This document shows, one piece after another, positions 34,601 to 43,174 of a DNA stretch of 64,000 nt. Within the stretch, counting starts at the first letter, position 1. Each line of letters starts with the position of its first letter. The position numbers were made by a program, and so were the translations under genes. The DNA comes from Janthinobacterium lividum. Its GTDB lineage: Bacteria; Pseudomonadota; Gammaproteobacteria; Burkholderiales; Burkholderiaceae_D. Location: positions 124,001 to 188,000 of the forward strand of contig NZ_JAAOLY010000010.1 of assembly GCF_011601275.1 (NCBI RefSeq). The letters are read 5' to 3'. The notes beneath the pieces are model-generated. The model was not told where the DNA came from. It made no database searches and worked only from the letters and a program-made list of their open reading frames with translations.

Positions 34601-34993
34601 AATATCGCGCGTGACCGGCCGGCCGGCAAGGCTGCCGAGATGCGCATGAACGGGCTGTGGTTCCGCAAGGGCCTCGGCGTGGGACCTGCCAGCCGCATCG
34701 ACTTGCAGCTGGCGGGCAACTGGAATCTGCTGCGCGCCGACCTGGGCGTGGACGATAGCTGCCGCAGCGCGGGCGGCTTGCAATTCCAGGTCTGGAGCGG
34801 TGAACGGCTGCTGTACGACAGCGGCCTGGTCACGGCTCCCGGGGTGGTCAAACCCGAAATCGATGTGCGCGGCCTGAGCCAGCTCAGTTTGCGCACCCTG
34901 GGCGCGCGCGGCGCCCACCCGGCCCAGGTCTGCGGCAACTGGGCCAACGCCGTGCTGACCGGCACGGAAGGCGCGACAGTCAAGCCGCGCTAA
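31643..34993 (+). CDS. GH31 glycoside hydrolase with CBM32-like and NPCBM/CBM51 modules (probable alpha-N-acetylgalactosaminidase)
   Basis: A secreted 1116-residue enzyme. A Sec signal ends near APGLQA (residues 1-29). A beta-sandwich precedes the GH31 barrel, with RYFGGGQQNGRFEFKG and PRWALEYGDADCYNDG. The probable nucleophile is Asp379 in KLDVAW and the probable acid/base Asp430 in AWTGDQSASWDYIRW, 51 residues apart. A discoidin (F5/8, CBM32-like) domain follows at about 800-965 and an NPCBM/CBM51-like domain at about 970-1115. This layout resembles GH31 subfamily 18, known for alpha-GalNAc release, rather than alpha-glucosidases. It shares a module promoter with the GalNAc locus. GH31 membership is sure; GalNAc specificity is inferred from layout and neighbours. 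Confidence 0.88.
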   Translation: MKPLPLPRRALAACVLAALATLAAPGLQAAPIGNLASLSAVHAADMAKGEALGWDLRSDTGMQLRVSLPQADVLRIQAGGKAGLTGPGDKAAPIVVGQPAAQVAYQIKEQPDHILISTEALSLRIDRKPLRFTLLRAGDAVPLWREVQPLSLDDKQGVQVLSSLPGERYFGGGQQNGRFEFKGKQVPVSYSGGWEEGDRPNPAPFLMSSRGWGMLRNTWSDGNYDLRDKEQISLQHAEGRFDAYFFVGKDLRDVVARYTDLTGRARMLPRWALEYGDADCYNDGDNVKKPGSVPKGWSDGPTGKTPDVVETVARQYREHDMPGGWILPNDGYGCGYTNLPETVKGLAGYGFRTGLWTENGVDKIAWEVGQAGSRVQKLDVAWTGKGYQFAMDANKSAYDGILNNSDSRPFLWTVMGWAGIQRYAVAWTGDQSASWDYIRWHIPTLIGSGLSGQAYASGDVDAIFGGSPETYLRDLQWKSFTPVLMGMSGWAAAERKHPWWFDEPYRDINRRYLKLKMRLTPYMYTLVREAEQSGAPLVRGLMWDYPQDPAAYTEAYKYQFLLGRDVLVAPVYRSQAVSGGWRKGIHLPQGTWYDYWDGRQATAGAKGRDLDMQVTLDKLPVFVRAGAILPMYPEMLYDGQKPKDQLTLDIYPHGDSDYTLYEDDGNTRQYQGGAYSQQVIRMHQQGGDVRVDIGAVDGKYQGQEARRGYALRMLAGQAPATVRAGERLIAASSDRAAYDKAQEGWFFDAADRQGTLHVKVAAHDIRQPLTLQVAGALAVARADADFPAAPVPGRALPADAMQVVARPAEESGYPLENAFDGKPETWFRTVRSPSVKSGPHEWVIGFTERRLVDGIELAPRNDQHWKHGQVRDYEIYIGDNNGEWGAPLQKGTLKLQEGTQTINFPATAGRLLRFRVMSTQNPEGDGAASLDPMVTAAQSAPVARAFDAALATDVAPVTLSEFRVLEHRVAEGEEVQRYLSDLALPKNIARDRPAGKAAEMRMNGLWFRKGLGVGPASRIDLQLAGNWNLLRADLGVDDSCRSAGGLQFQVWSGERLLYDSGLVTAPGVVKPEIDVRGLSQLSLRTLGARGAHPAQVCGNWANAVLTGTEGATVKPR

Positions 34994-35018
34994 CTACCTC
35001 AATCATTTCACAAAAAAC

Positions 35019-35047
35019 GAGCCCCTCTTCGGACCGGGGAGGGGCTC
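35019..35047. terminator. Hairpin between GH31 and TonB receptor genes
   Basis: GAGCCCCTC and GAGGGGCTC pair across 11 bases. A run of A precedes it and only TT follows, so on the plus strand it is a weak terminator or attenuator. On the minus strand it has a good T run. Confidence 0.6.
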
Positions 35048-35092
35048 TTGCAGCCTTGCGAAAACAAATCACTTATAAAAGGGGAGTTGGGA

Positions 35093-38053
35093 ATGCACTT
35101 GAAAAAACTGATGGCCGCCATGGTGGCGGCAGGATTGGCTACAACGGCGCTGGTGTCAACGGCATTCGCGGCGGAGGAGGAGAAACTGGCGCGCGTCGAA
35201 GTGACGGGTTCCAGCCTGAAGCGCATCAACGCGGAAACGGCGTCGCCCGTGCAGGTGATCAACGCCAAGCAGATCGAGAACATGGGTGCGCTCACCTTGC
35301 TGCAAGTGCTCGACAACCTGCCTGCCGCGCGTCCGGCGCAGCAGGACTTCCGCTCCATGTTCACGGGCTCGGATGGCGGCTCGCAGGCAAACCTGCGCGG
35401 CCTGGGCGCGCAGGGTACGCTGGTACTGCTGAATGGCCGCCGCCTGTCGTTCTATGGCGCGCCGGCTGGCTTCCAGACCATGTTCGTCAATATCGACGCC
35501 ATTCCCGCCGCCGCCATCGAGCGCATGGAAATTCTGACCGATGGCGCATCGGCCGTGTACGGGTCGGATGCCGTCGCCGGCGTCATCAACGTCATCACGA
35601 AAAAGAGCTACCAGGGCCTGGAAGCGCGCGCCAACGGCGAATTTTCGCCCAGCGTGAAAGCCTATGGCGAGCGCCAGGCCAGCGTGCTGTATGGCGTGGG
35701 CGACCTGGCCAGCGACGGCTACAACGTCTACGGTTCCGTGAACGTGTATCAGCGCGACCGCATCGCGCTGGCCGATACCTGGCAGAAGCGCCCCGCGTAT
35801 TTTTATGCAAACAATCCGAACTTCATTCCCAACATGCGCGTGGGCGTGGGTAGCGAACCGGGCGTGATGAATCCGGGCACCTTCTTTGTCTTCGACAAGG
35901 CCAGCAACAATGCGCGCACGCAGCGCGCCGCGCCTGGCTGCAGCAACAGCATCACCGAAGCGTCGGGTACGCGCTGTGTCTGGAATGCGCTGCCCAACCA
36001 GCTCGATACTGGTCCGACCTCGGAACGCGCCACGGCTTACCTGAGCGGCCGGCTGAAACTCGGTGGCGACATGGAAGCCTTCGCGGAAGGCGCTTTCACC
36101 CACATCAAGATGCGCGGCGAGAATGGCCCGTCCAGTTTTAATAGCGGCAGCACCAACAACTGGTTCGCGCGTAACACGGGCAATAACTTGAACACGTTCG
36201 CCACGCCGTTCCTGAGCCCGAACAACGTCTACCTGAAGGGCAAGCTCGATGCCGACATGGTGGCCAAGATGGGCGGCGCGGCAGGCTTGAACTACCTGCT
36301 GCAGGATGCGACGGGCCACTTCGGCCAGAAGAACATCGATGAAAACTACCGCGCGCTCGTCGGCCTGCGCGGCAGCATCGGCGGCGGCTGGGATTTTGAA
36401 ACGGCGCTGAGCGTGGCGGGCAGCCATTCCACGCTGTTCCAGACAGCCAACCTGAATATCAATGGCTTCAAGCAGGCGTTCGGCCCGTTTACGAAAGATC
36501 CCGTCAGCGGCCGCACGTATATCTCGGACAATCCCGCCTACAAGTTCGGCGAAATCAGCGAGGCCAATGCGGCGCTCCTGCGCAGCGCCTACCCGACCTT
36601 CGCCATCGAATCCTGGACCAAGCTGATGACCTGGGACGCCAAGCTGGAAGGCACCCTGTTCAAGCTGGGCGAGCGCGAAGTGCGCGCCGCCGTGGGCACC
36701 AACATCATGCGCGAAAGCTTCCTCACGCCCGGCAACGCGGATGCGGCGAATGGCCTTATCACGCAGCAGGGCGGTTCGTGGTTCGACGGCAAGCGCACCA
36801 TCGGCGCCTTGTTTGGCGAAGTGGTGGTGCCGCTGACCGACACCCTGGAAGTCAACGCGGCCGCGCGGCTGGACAAGTATCCGCATTTTTCGGCCAACCT
36901 GGCGCCCAAGCTGGGCGTGATCTGGCGCGCGCGGCCCGACCTGATGCTGCGCGGGACGTATTCGGAAGGCTTCCGCGCACCCAACCTGGCCGAATCGGGT
37001 TCGGGTGGCGTCTTTGCGCAGGTGGGCGGCATCCGCGACACGGTGCGCTGCGATGAAACGAACGCCATGGCGCGCGCCCTGATGAAATCGAAGGTGGCGA
37101 CGGATGCGGACTTGGGCAAGAGCCTGCTCAATTCGAACTGCTCGACGACGGTGGGCGGATTGACGCCGCCGAACCCGAACCTGCGTCCGGAGAAGGCCAA
37201 GATTTCGACCGTGGGCCTGGTGCTGCAGCCGGCCAAGGACGTGAGCATCTCCATCGATTACTGGTTCATCAACCGCCGCGACGAAATCGTGCGCCAGGAC
37301 TTCAACGAGCTGTTTACGGAACTGGTGGACAAGTACGGCCCGACCCTGGCCGGCACATCGAGCGCCATCCGCAACGGCCTGACGGATACGGACCGGGGCA
37401 ACGTGGCGGCGGTGGCGGCCATGTGCGCCAATCCCGCCAACGCGGGCGTGTGCACGGGCGGCGCGCCCGGCTACTCGGTGGGCAACCTGGGCGGCTTGAT
37501 CAACTCGTATTCGAACCGTGGCCGGACCCTGATGGACGGCGTGGACATCGACGCGCGCACGCGCTTTGCGCTCGGTGACTGGGGCAAGCTGAGTACGGGC
37601 ATCGCGGCCACCATCCGCAAGCGCGACACCCACGACAGCGAAGACGGCAGCGACATCAAGGGCAATACCGTCGGCTACTACGATTCGCCGCGCTACCGCG
37701 CCACCGTCAACGCCGACTGGAGCTACCGCAACTTCGTCAGCAGCGTGTTCGTCAACTACTCGGGCAAGACGCGCTGGGCGTATGGTCCCTGGGACAAGGA
37801 CAACACGCCGGAAAACTGCACCGCTGCCTCGGTGGCCCTGCCTGCCGGCCAGTGCAAGGGCGCGCCGTCGTACACGACGGTCAACCTGGCCTTCAGCTGG
37901 AAGCCGATCAAGCACCTGGACGTGGGCCTGAACGTGAAGAACGCGTTCAACAAGCAGCCGTACTACGACCCGAACGGCTGGGAAGGCTACAACCATAGCC
38001 AGGACCTGTTCGGCCGCCAGTTTGCCCTGTCGGCCAGCTACAAGTTCTTTTAA
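35093..38053 (+). CDS. TonB-dependent outer-membrane receptor (glycan uptake)
   Basis: A 986-residue receptor. The signal peptide is LMAAMVAAGLATTALVSTAFA. The TonB box region and plug begin ARVEVTGSSLKRINAETASP, followed by LLQVLDNLPAARPAQQDF, LRGLGAQGTLVLLNGRRLS and EILTDGASAVYGSDAVAGVI. The barrel ends FGRQFALSASYKFF, the normal aromatic C-terminus. The start at 35093 has AGGGGAG 8 bases upstream. It follows GH31 by 99 bases with a hairpin between, so it is probably in the same unit. It belongs to the large-ligand TonB class typical of oligosaccharide uptake in Proteobacteria, not to the siderophore class. GalNAc-glycan uptake is inferred from location. Confidence 0.88.
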   Translation: MHLKKLMAAMVAAGLATTALVSTAFAAEEEKLARVEVTGSSLKRINAETASPVQVINAKQIENMGALTLLQVLDNLPAARPAQQDFRSMFTGSDGGSQANLRGLGAQGTLVLLNGRRLSFYGAPAGFQTMFVNIDAIPAAAIERMEILTDGASAVYGSDAVAGVINVITKKSYQGLEARANGEFSPSVKAYGERQASVLYGVGDLASDGYNVYGSVNVYQRDRIALADTWQKRPAYFYANNPNFIPNMRVGVGSEPGVMNPGTFFVFDKASNNARTQRAAPGCSNSITEASGTRCVWNALPNQLDTGPTSERATAYLSGRLKLGGDMEAFAEGAFTHIKMRGENGPSSFNSGSTNNWFARNTGNNLNTFATPFLSPNNVYLKGKLDADMVAKMGGAAGLNYLLQDATGHFGQKNIDENYRALVGLRGSIGGGWDFETALSVAGSHSTLFQTANLNINGFKQAFGPFTKDPVSGRTYISDNPAYKFGEISEANAALLRSAYPTFAIESWTKLMTWDAKLEGTLFKLGEREVRAAVGTNIMRESFLTPGNADAANGLITQQGGSWFDGKRTIGALFGEVVVPLTDTLEVNAAARLDKYPHFSANLAPKLGVIWRARPDLMLRGTYSEGFRAPNLAESGSGGVFAQVGGIRDTVRCDETNAMARALMKSKVATDADLGKSLLNSNCSTTVGGLTPPNPNLRPEKAKISTVGLVLQPAKDVSISIDYWFINRRDEIVRQDFNELFTELVDKYGPTLAGTSSAIRNGLTDTDRGNVAAVAAMCANPANAGVCTGGAPGYSVGNLGGLINSYSNRGRTLMDGVDIDARTRFALGDWGKLSTGIAATIRKRDTHDSEDGSDIKGNTVGYYDSPRYRATVNADWSYRNFVSSVFVNYSGKTRWAYGPWDKDNTPENCTAASVALPAGQCKGAPSYTTVNLAFSWKPIKHLDVGLNVKNAFNKQPYYDPNGWEGYNHSQDLFGRQFALSASYKFF

Positions 38054-38063
38054 CGCGTGACGA

Positions 38064-38097
38064 TGCCCCGGCCCGTGGATGCGGGCTGGGGTATTTT
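38064..38097 (+). terminator. Terminator after first TonB receptor
   Basis: CCCCGGCCCG (38066-38075) pairs with CGGGCTGGGG (38082-38091) with one G-T wobble, and TATTTTC follows. It lies 12 bases after the receptor stop codon. Confidence 0.75.
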
Positions 38098-38121
38098 CAT
38101 GGAAATGAAAAGACAATATTC

Positions 38122-38146
38122 CGAAACGGATAATACGAAAGATAAA
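38122..38146. promoter_or_regulatory. Additional CGAAA repeats, possible AgaR half-sites
   Basis: CGAAAC at 38122 and CGAAAGATAAA at 38136-38146, 14 bases apart, resemble the repeats at the agaS promoter. They lie 240 bases upstream of the -35 of the second receptor promoter and may be a distal operator. The rest of 38054-38254 holds the terminator described above and no gene that I can support. Confidence 0.45.
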
Positions 38147-38254
38147 CGTAAGTGAAAGCAGATTGCCATGCCTGCTTTCGCGTTTTTATCCCCGGTTTTT
38201 TGCACCGGTTCACCATTCCCGCTCACCTTCATGCAGTGGCGTGTATCCGCCGCG

Positions 38255-38387
38255 CCACGATAGCGAAAGTTATATGCGGCATCGCCAAGTAAAACGAAAG
38301 ATAAAACGCAGTTATTTTCCAAATTTCGCGATAAACTGCCGTTATAACTTTCTTTTTGTTGACGATACTTATTTTTCTTTTTAAAGT
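38255..38387 (+). promoter_or_regulatory. Promoter/operator module of second TonB receptor (copy B)
   Basis: CCACGATAGCGAAAGT (38256-38271), an internal CGAAAGATAAA (38295-38305), CTTTC (38348-38352), TTGACG (38359-38364), 17 bases, TAAAGT (38382-38387). The -35, spacer length, -10 and the 95-base CGAAAG-to-TTGACG distance are identical to the module upstream of GH31. The leader to the ATG at 38547 is about 150 bases, and nothing else is seen in it. Confidence 0.7.
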
Positions 38388-38546
38388 AATCCCAAGAAAA
38401 CGAAAATCAGCCGATACGGACTGATTTCCCGGAAGGTGCAATTGCCTGGCTGCACCAGCCGACACCACCATAAAAATTGCATCCCCCCGACTTCGCCCTG
38501 GAGCGGGGAGGGCGCGCATAACCCTCGATATAGACGGAGAGACACC

Positions 38547-41500
38547 ATGCATACCACCCGACTCAAATTGCGCGACATCAGCCGCGCCGCCGCGATCGTG
38601 ATCGCCCTGGCGGCCGGCGTGCCAGGCCAGGCCTGGGCACAGTCGAACGCCACCAGCACCATTTTCGGTGAAGTGAGCGCACCGGCCGGCGCCACCGTGG
38701 TGCTGGAAAACCTGGCGACGGGCGTACAGCGCACCTTGACGCCGGATACGTCGGGCCGCTATGTGGCCAACTCCATGCCGCCAGGCCGCTATGCGGTGCG
38801 CGTGCTGCGTGCCGGTTCGGTGGAAGCATCGCAGGAAGTCGAAGCCCTGATCGGCGCGGGCGCGGAAGCGAACTTCGGTCCGGCCAGCGCGGCTGGCGCC
38901 GTGGGCCAGGAGCAGACCGTCGTGGTGAAAGCGTCGCGCAATCCGATCGACGTGTCGAACACGAACAATGGCGTGATCTTCACGGCCAAGGAACTCAAGG
39001 CGCTGCCGGTCGGCAATGACGTGGCGTCCATCGTGCAGCTGACGCCGGGTGTTTCGCGCGGCACCAACAGCGTGTACGGCAATGCGCCATCGATCGGCGG
39101 CTCGGGCCAGTCTGAAAACGCGTTCTACGTCAACGGTTTCCCCATCACGAACATCCTGACGCAGGTGGGCGCGTCGGAGCTGCCATTTGGCGCGATCTCG
39201 AACCTGCAGGTGCTGTCGGGCGGCTACGGTTCGGAATTCGGCCGCTCCACTGGCGGCGTGATCAACATCACCACCAAGAGCGGCGGCAACAAGGTCGAAT
39301 TCGGCGGCAAGGTCTCGATCATCCCACGTTCGCTCAAAGGCGAGCCGGAAAACACCTATTACCCGAACACGGGTGCCAATCCCAAGACGGACGGCAATCT
39401 GCTGTACTGGAACCGCGACAATGGCAGCACCAGCAAGGTGGTGGGCCTGTACGGCAGCGGTCCGCTGATCAAAAACAAGCTGTTCGCCTTTGTGGCGCTG
39501 GAACAGACGCGCACGGACAGCCAGTCCGTTGCCGCCACCGCCGACTCGGGCACGGCCCTGGCGCGCGGCTGGAGCACGAGCCAGAGCAAGGTGGACCGCA
39601 TGATGGCCAAGCTCGATTACAACCTGACGGACGACCATCACTTCGAATACACCAAGCTGTATGACCGCACGAAAACAGACAGCCAGGCGTATGGCTACAG
39701 CTACGCCACGCATGCGAGCAATGGCGTTCAGGCAGGCAAGGGCGAGACGACGGTCAATTGCTGCGGTTCCTCGGCCGCGCCGGGCGCCAACATCGACATC
39801 TTCAAGTACACGGGCTACCTGACGGACAACCTGACCGTGACGGCCATGATGGGCGAATCGCGCACCTCGCACATCCGTACGCCGAATGGCTACAATCCGC
39901 TGCTGGCGCAAACGTCGTCGAATACGTCGACCCAGGTACCTGGCCTGACGTACGCCAATCCGCAAACGGTGACGGGCACCCTGGTCGACCCGTCGTCGGA
40001 AGACCGCCAGAAAGCCAAGCGCCTGGATCTCGAATACAAGCTGGGCAAGCACTCGCTGCGCGGCGGCATCGACCGCATCGACGTGGAATCGAAAGTGGGC
40101 CTGAGCCTGGCCGGCGGCTACCGCTGGAGCTATCAGCGCGCGACCGATCCGAACCGGGCCATCAACGGCGCCTTTGAGACGCCGGCCCAGGGCGGCGGCT
40201 ACGGTGCGCAGGGCTATTACGTCAGCAAGGACTTGAACGCCAACCTGGCGCGTCCGACCAGCGTGCAATCGGCGCAATATATCCAGGATCACTACCAGGT
40301 CACGGAACGGGTGCTGCTGGACCTGGGTCTGCGCCGCGAGCAGTTCACCAACTACAGCACCGATGGCGTGGCCTTCATTTCGCAGCGCAACATGATCGCC
40401 CCGCGCGTGGGCGCCACCTGGGATTACCTGGGCGACGGCACGCTGAAATTCTTCGCCAACGGCGGCCGCTACCACCTGCCGGTGCCATCGAATTTGTCGA
40501 GCAACATGGCCAGCCCCTTCCTGGCCACGAGCGAGATGTACACGTACACGGGCATCGATCCCGTGACGGGCGCGCCGACGGGCCTGCACGCGATCAGCAA
40601 GCCGTATTCGGCAAACAACGCGTATGGCCAGAGCCGCGACGCGCGCGAAGTGACGGCCGTCGGCCTGAAACCGCTGTCGCAGGATGAATTCTCGCTCGGC
40701 TTCGAACGCGCCCTGAGCAAGAAGCTGGTGGTGGGCGCCAGCGTCCTGTACCGCAAGCTCAATGACACCAACGACGACACCTGCGATGCGCGTCCGCTGC
40801 AAGCCTGGGCCACGCGCAACGGCGTCGACACGAGCAACTGGGGCGGCTTCCAGTGCGCCATCATCAACCCGGGCCGCGACAACAGCCTGATGGTCGATTT
40901 TGACGACGGCAAGGGCTTGCGCCGCGTGGATATTTCGGCGGCGGAGTGGGGCAATCCGAAACCGGCACGCACCTACCGCGCCCTGAACATGTTCATCGAG
41001 CACCCGTACACGAACGGCTGGTACGGCAAGCTGACCTACACCCTGTCCGGCCTGAAGGGCAATATGGAAGGCCAGACGGACAGCATCGGCGGCGGCGACG
41101 TGGGCCTGACGGTCAGCGACGACCACAAGGAACTGATGTACAACGCCTATGGCTACCTGCCGGGCGACCACCGCCACGCCTTCAAGGCCTACGGCTTCAT
41201 GCAGGTCATCCCGGACGTGATGGTCGGCGCCAACCTGTCGCTGACCTCGGGTGCGCCGCGCAACTGCATCGGCGCGCTGCCCGACAACCTGAAGTTCGAA
41301 AACGACTACGGCGATTCCTACTTCTATTGCGATGGCAAGCCGGCGCCGCGCGGCAGCCAGGGCCGCCTGCCTTGGCAAGCCCAGCTGGACATGAATCTGG
41401 CCTATACTCCCAGCGCCGTCAAGGGACTTAGCCTGAAAGTGGACGTGTTCAATGTGTTCAACAGCCAGACCGTGACCCGCTATAACGAAACGCGCGAAGA

Positions 41501-41588
41501 CCATGGCGCCATCGCCCGCAGCTATCTGCAGGTGGCTGGCCGCACGGCGCCGCGTTCCGTGCGCTTCACGGCGGAATACACCTATTAA
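38547..41588 (+). CDS. Oar-like TonB-dependent receptor with N-terminal carboxypeptidase-regulatory domain
   Basis: A 1013-residue receptor. The signal peptide (residues 1-32) ends at GQAWA. Residues 35-115 form a CarboxypepD_reg-like beta-sandwich (STIFGEVSAPAGATVVLENL, RYVANSMPPGRYAVRVLRAG). The plug follows (LPVGNDVASIVQLTPGVSRG, SENAFYVNGFPITNILTQ, GYGSEFGRSTGGVINITTK). The barrel ends SVRFTAEYTY. This Oar/SusC-like architecture suits large ligands. GGAGAG lies 6 bases before the ATG at 38547. It heads the unit that includes GH109 and the DUF3472 lipoprotein and has a promoter nearly identical to that of GH31, so a role in GalNAc-glycan import is likely. Confidence 0.88.
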   Translation: MHTTRLKLRDISRAAAIVIALAAGVPGQAWAQSNATSTIFGEVSAPAGATVVLENLATGVQRTLTPDTSGRYVANSMPPGRYAVRVLRAGSVEASQEVEALIGAGAEANFGPASAAGAVGQEQTVVVKASRNPIDVSNTNNGVIFTAKELKALPVGNDVASIVQLTPGVSRGTNSVYGNAPSIGGSGQSENAFYVNGFPITNILTQVGASELPFGAISNLQVLSGGYGSEFGRSTGGVINITTKSGGNKVEFGGKVSIIPRSLKGEPENTYYPNTGANPKTDGNLLYWNRDNGSTSKVVGLYGSGPLIKNKLFAFVALEQTRTDSQSVAATADSGTALARGWSTSQSKVDRMMAKLDYNLTDDHHFEYTKLYDRTKTDSQAYGYSYATHASNGVQAGKGETTVNCCGSSAAPGANIDIFKYTGYLTDNLTVTAMMGESRTSHIRTPNGYNPLLAQTSSNTSTQVPGLTYANPQTVTGTLVDPSSEDRQKAKRLDLEYKLGKHSLRGGIDRIDVESKVGLSLAGGYRWSYQRATDPNRAINGAFETPAQGGGYGAQGYYVSKDLNANLARPTSVQSAQYIQDHYQVTERVLLDLGLRREQFTNYSTDGVAFISQRNMIAPRVGATWDYLGDGTLKFFANGGRYHLPVPSNLSSNMASPFLATSEMYTYTGIDPVTGAPTGLHAISKPYSANNAYGQSRDAREVTAVGLKPLSQDEFSLGFERALSKKLVVGASVLYRKLNDTNDDTCDARPLQAWATRNGVDTSNWGGFQCAIINPGRDNSLMVDFDDGKGLRRVDISAAEWGNPKPARTYRALNMFIEHPYTNGWYGKLTYTLSGLKGNMEGQTDSIGGGDVGLTVSDDHKELMYNAYGYLPGDHRHAFKAYGFMQVIPDVMVGANLSLTSGAPRNCIGALPDNLKFENDYGDSYFYCDGKPAPRGSQGRLPWQAQLDMNLAYTPSAVKGLSLKVDVFNVFNSQTVTRYNETREDHGAIARSYLQVAGRTAPRSVRFTAEYTY

Positions 41589-41594
41589 ACTGCA

Positions 41595-41620
41595 GCCGGC
41601 CTGCTGCGCAGCGGGCCGGC
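41595..41620. other. G+C-rich hairpin between receptor and GH109 genes
   Basis: GCCGGCC and GGCCGGC pair across 12 bases that can fold further. No T run follows. It may act as an mRNA-stabilising or partial-termination element within the operon. Confidence 0.4.
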
Positions 41621-41654
41621 GACGATCATTACCAATGGAAGCGAGAAGAGACCA

Positions 41655-43046
41655 ATGACGACACAATTCAATCGACGCAATTTCCTGTCCGCCAGCGCCG
41701 CGCTGGCCGGTGGCGCCATGGCAGGCAGCACTTTGCTGCCTGGCGAGGCCAACGCCGCCCCCGCCGCCGGCCGCGACAAAGTCCGCCTGGGCCTGATCGG
41801 CACGGGCATGCGGGGCCAGGTGCTGCTGGCTGAATTGGTGCGCCGCGACGACGTGGAAGTGGTTGCCCTGTGCGATATCGAACCGATCATGCTGAAACAT
41901 GCGCTGGGCCAGGTGGAAAAAGCCGGCAAGCCCCGTCCCCGCACGTACGGCGAAGACCGCGACCAGAAAGCCTACAAGCGCATGCTGGATGCGGGCGGCC
42001 TCGATGGCGTGATCATCGCCACGCCGTGGGAATTCCACGCACCGATGGCGATTGCCGCCATGCAGGCGAAGATCGCCGTCGGCTGCGAAGTGGTGGCCGG
42101 CATCACCCTGCAAGACCACTGGGATGTGCTCAATACCCAGCTGAAGACGGGCACGCCGTACATGTTGCTGGAAAACGTGTGCTACCGCCGCGACGTGATG
42201 GCTGCACTGCAGATGGTGCGCGCGGGCCTGTTCGGCGAACTGCTGCACCTGCAGGGCGGCTACCAGCACGATTTGCGTGCCGTGAAATTCAACAGCGGCA
42301 ATCCGGCCAAGCCGTATGGCGGCGGCGTGGAATTCGGCGAGAAGGGCTGGTCGGAAGCCCATTGGCGCACGCAGCACTCGGTCGAGCGCAATGGCGAGCT
42401 GTATCCGAGCCACGGCATCGGCCCGTGCGCCATGTACACCAACATCAACCGCGGCAACCGTTTTACGCGCATCAACGCCTTCGCCACCAAGGCGCGCGGC
42501 TTGCACGACTACATCGTCAAGCAGCCGGGCGGCGCGCAGCACGCGAATGCCAAGGTGAAATTCAAGCTGGGCGACGTCGTCACCACCACGCTGGCGTGCG
42601 AGAACGGCGAAACCATCATCCTGCAGCACGATACGAGCTTGCCGCGCCCATATTCGCTGGGCTTCCGCGTGCAAGGCACGGACGGCCTGTGGATGGACTT
42701 GAACAATTCGATCCACATCGAAGGCGTCAGCAAGCCGCACCAGTGGGACGACTTCAAGGCCTACCAGGACAAGTACGAGCACCCGGTGTGGCGCAAATAC
42801 GCGGCGCAAGCGGAAGGCGCGGGCCACGGCGGCATGGACTTCTTCGTCATCCACGCCTTTGTCGAAGCGCTCAAGGCCAACGCGCCGATGCCTATCGATA
42901 TCTACGATGCCGTGACGTGGAGCGCCATCACGCCGCTGTCCGAACAGTCGATCGCCGCCAACTTCCAGACCCTGGACTTCCCTGACTTCACGGGCGGGCA
43001 GTGGAAATCGCGCAAGCCGATCTTCGCCCTCGACGGCAAGTACTAA
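41655..43046 (+). CDS. GH109 family NAD-dependent alpha-N-acetylgalactosaminidase (Gfo/Idh/MocA fold), Tat-exported
   Basis: A 463-residue protein. A twin-arginine signal (NRRNFLSASAALAGGAMAG) covers residues 1-36. The Rossmann NAD site VRLGLIGTGMRGQVLLAEL comes next, then VVALCDIEP. Later hallmarks of GH109 are EVVAGITLQDHWDVL, LLENVCYRRDVMAAL, GEKGWSEAHWRTQHSVERNG, YPSHGIGPCAMYTNINRGNR and VIHAFVEALKANAPMPIDIY. GH109 enzymes cleave alpha-GalNAc by NAD-linked oxidation and elimination, and are known for removing blood-group-A GalNAc. Folded export by Tat fits a protein that must carry bound NAD. It is 66 bases behind the second TonB receptor and before a DUF3472 lipoprotein, in one probable unit. 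Confidence 0.85.
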   Translation: MTTQFNRRNFLSASAALAGGAMAGSTLLPGEANAAPAAGRDKVRLGLIGTGMRGQVLLAELVRRDDVEVVALCDIEPIMLKHALGQVEKAGKPRPRTYGEDRDQKAYKRMLDAGGLDGVIIATPWEFHAPMAIAAMQAKIAVGCEVVAGITLQDHWDVLNTQLKTGTPYMLLENVCYRRDVMAALQMVRAGLFGELLHLQGGYQHDLRAVKFNSGNPAKPYGGGVEFGEKGWSEAHWRTQHSVERNGELYPSHGIGPCAMYTNINRGNRFTRINAFATKARGLHDYIVKQPGGAQHANAKVKFKLGDVVTTTLACENGETIILQHDTSLPRPYSLGFRVQGTDGLWMDLNNSIHIEGVSKPHQWDDFKAYQDKYEHPVWRKYAAQAEGAGHGGMDFFVIHAFVEALKANAPMPIDIYDAVTWSAITPLSEQSIAANFQTLDFPDFTGGQWKSRKPIFALDGKY

Positions 43047-43054
43047 GCCTGCAC

Positions 43055-43091
43055 AACCCGCTACCGCACCAGTTGCCGTAGCGGGTTTTTT
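43055..43091 (+). terminator. Intrinsic terminator after GH109 gene
   Basis: AACCCGCTAC (43055-43064) pairs with GTAGCGGGTT (43078-43087), and the T run continues to 43091. It is a strong rho-independent terminator 8 bases after the stop. Confidence 0.9.
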
Positions 43092-43174
43092 CTATCCACC
43101 CAGTTTTTCAACCGCGGCGCAGGCGCGCAGGCCCGTGTTCGCCCGCCGCAAAGCTGTACCACCAGGAGACGTTG

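Noticed and set aside
38229..42854. 1541-codon open frame on the minus strand
   Set aside because: It is antisense to a TonB receptor and GH109, with shadow composition only.
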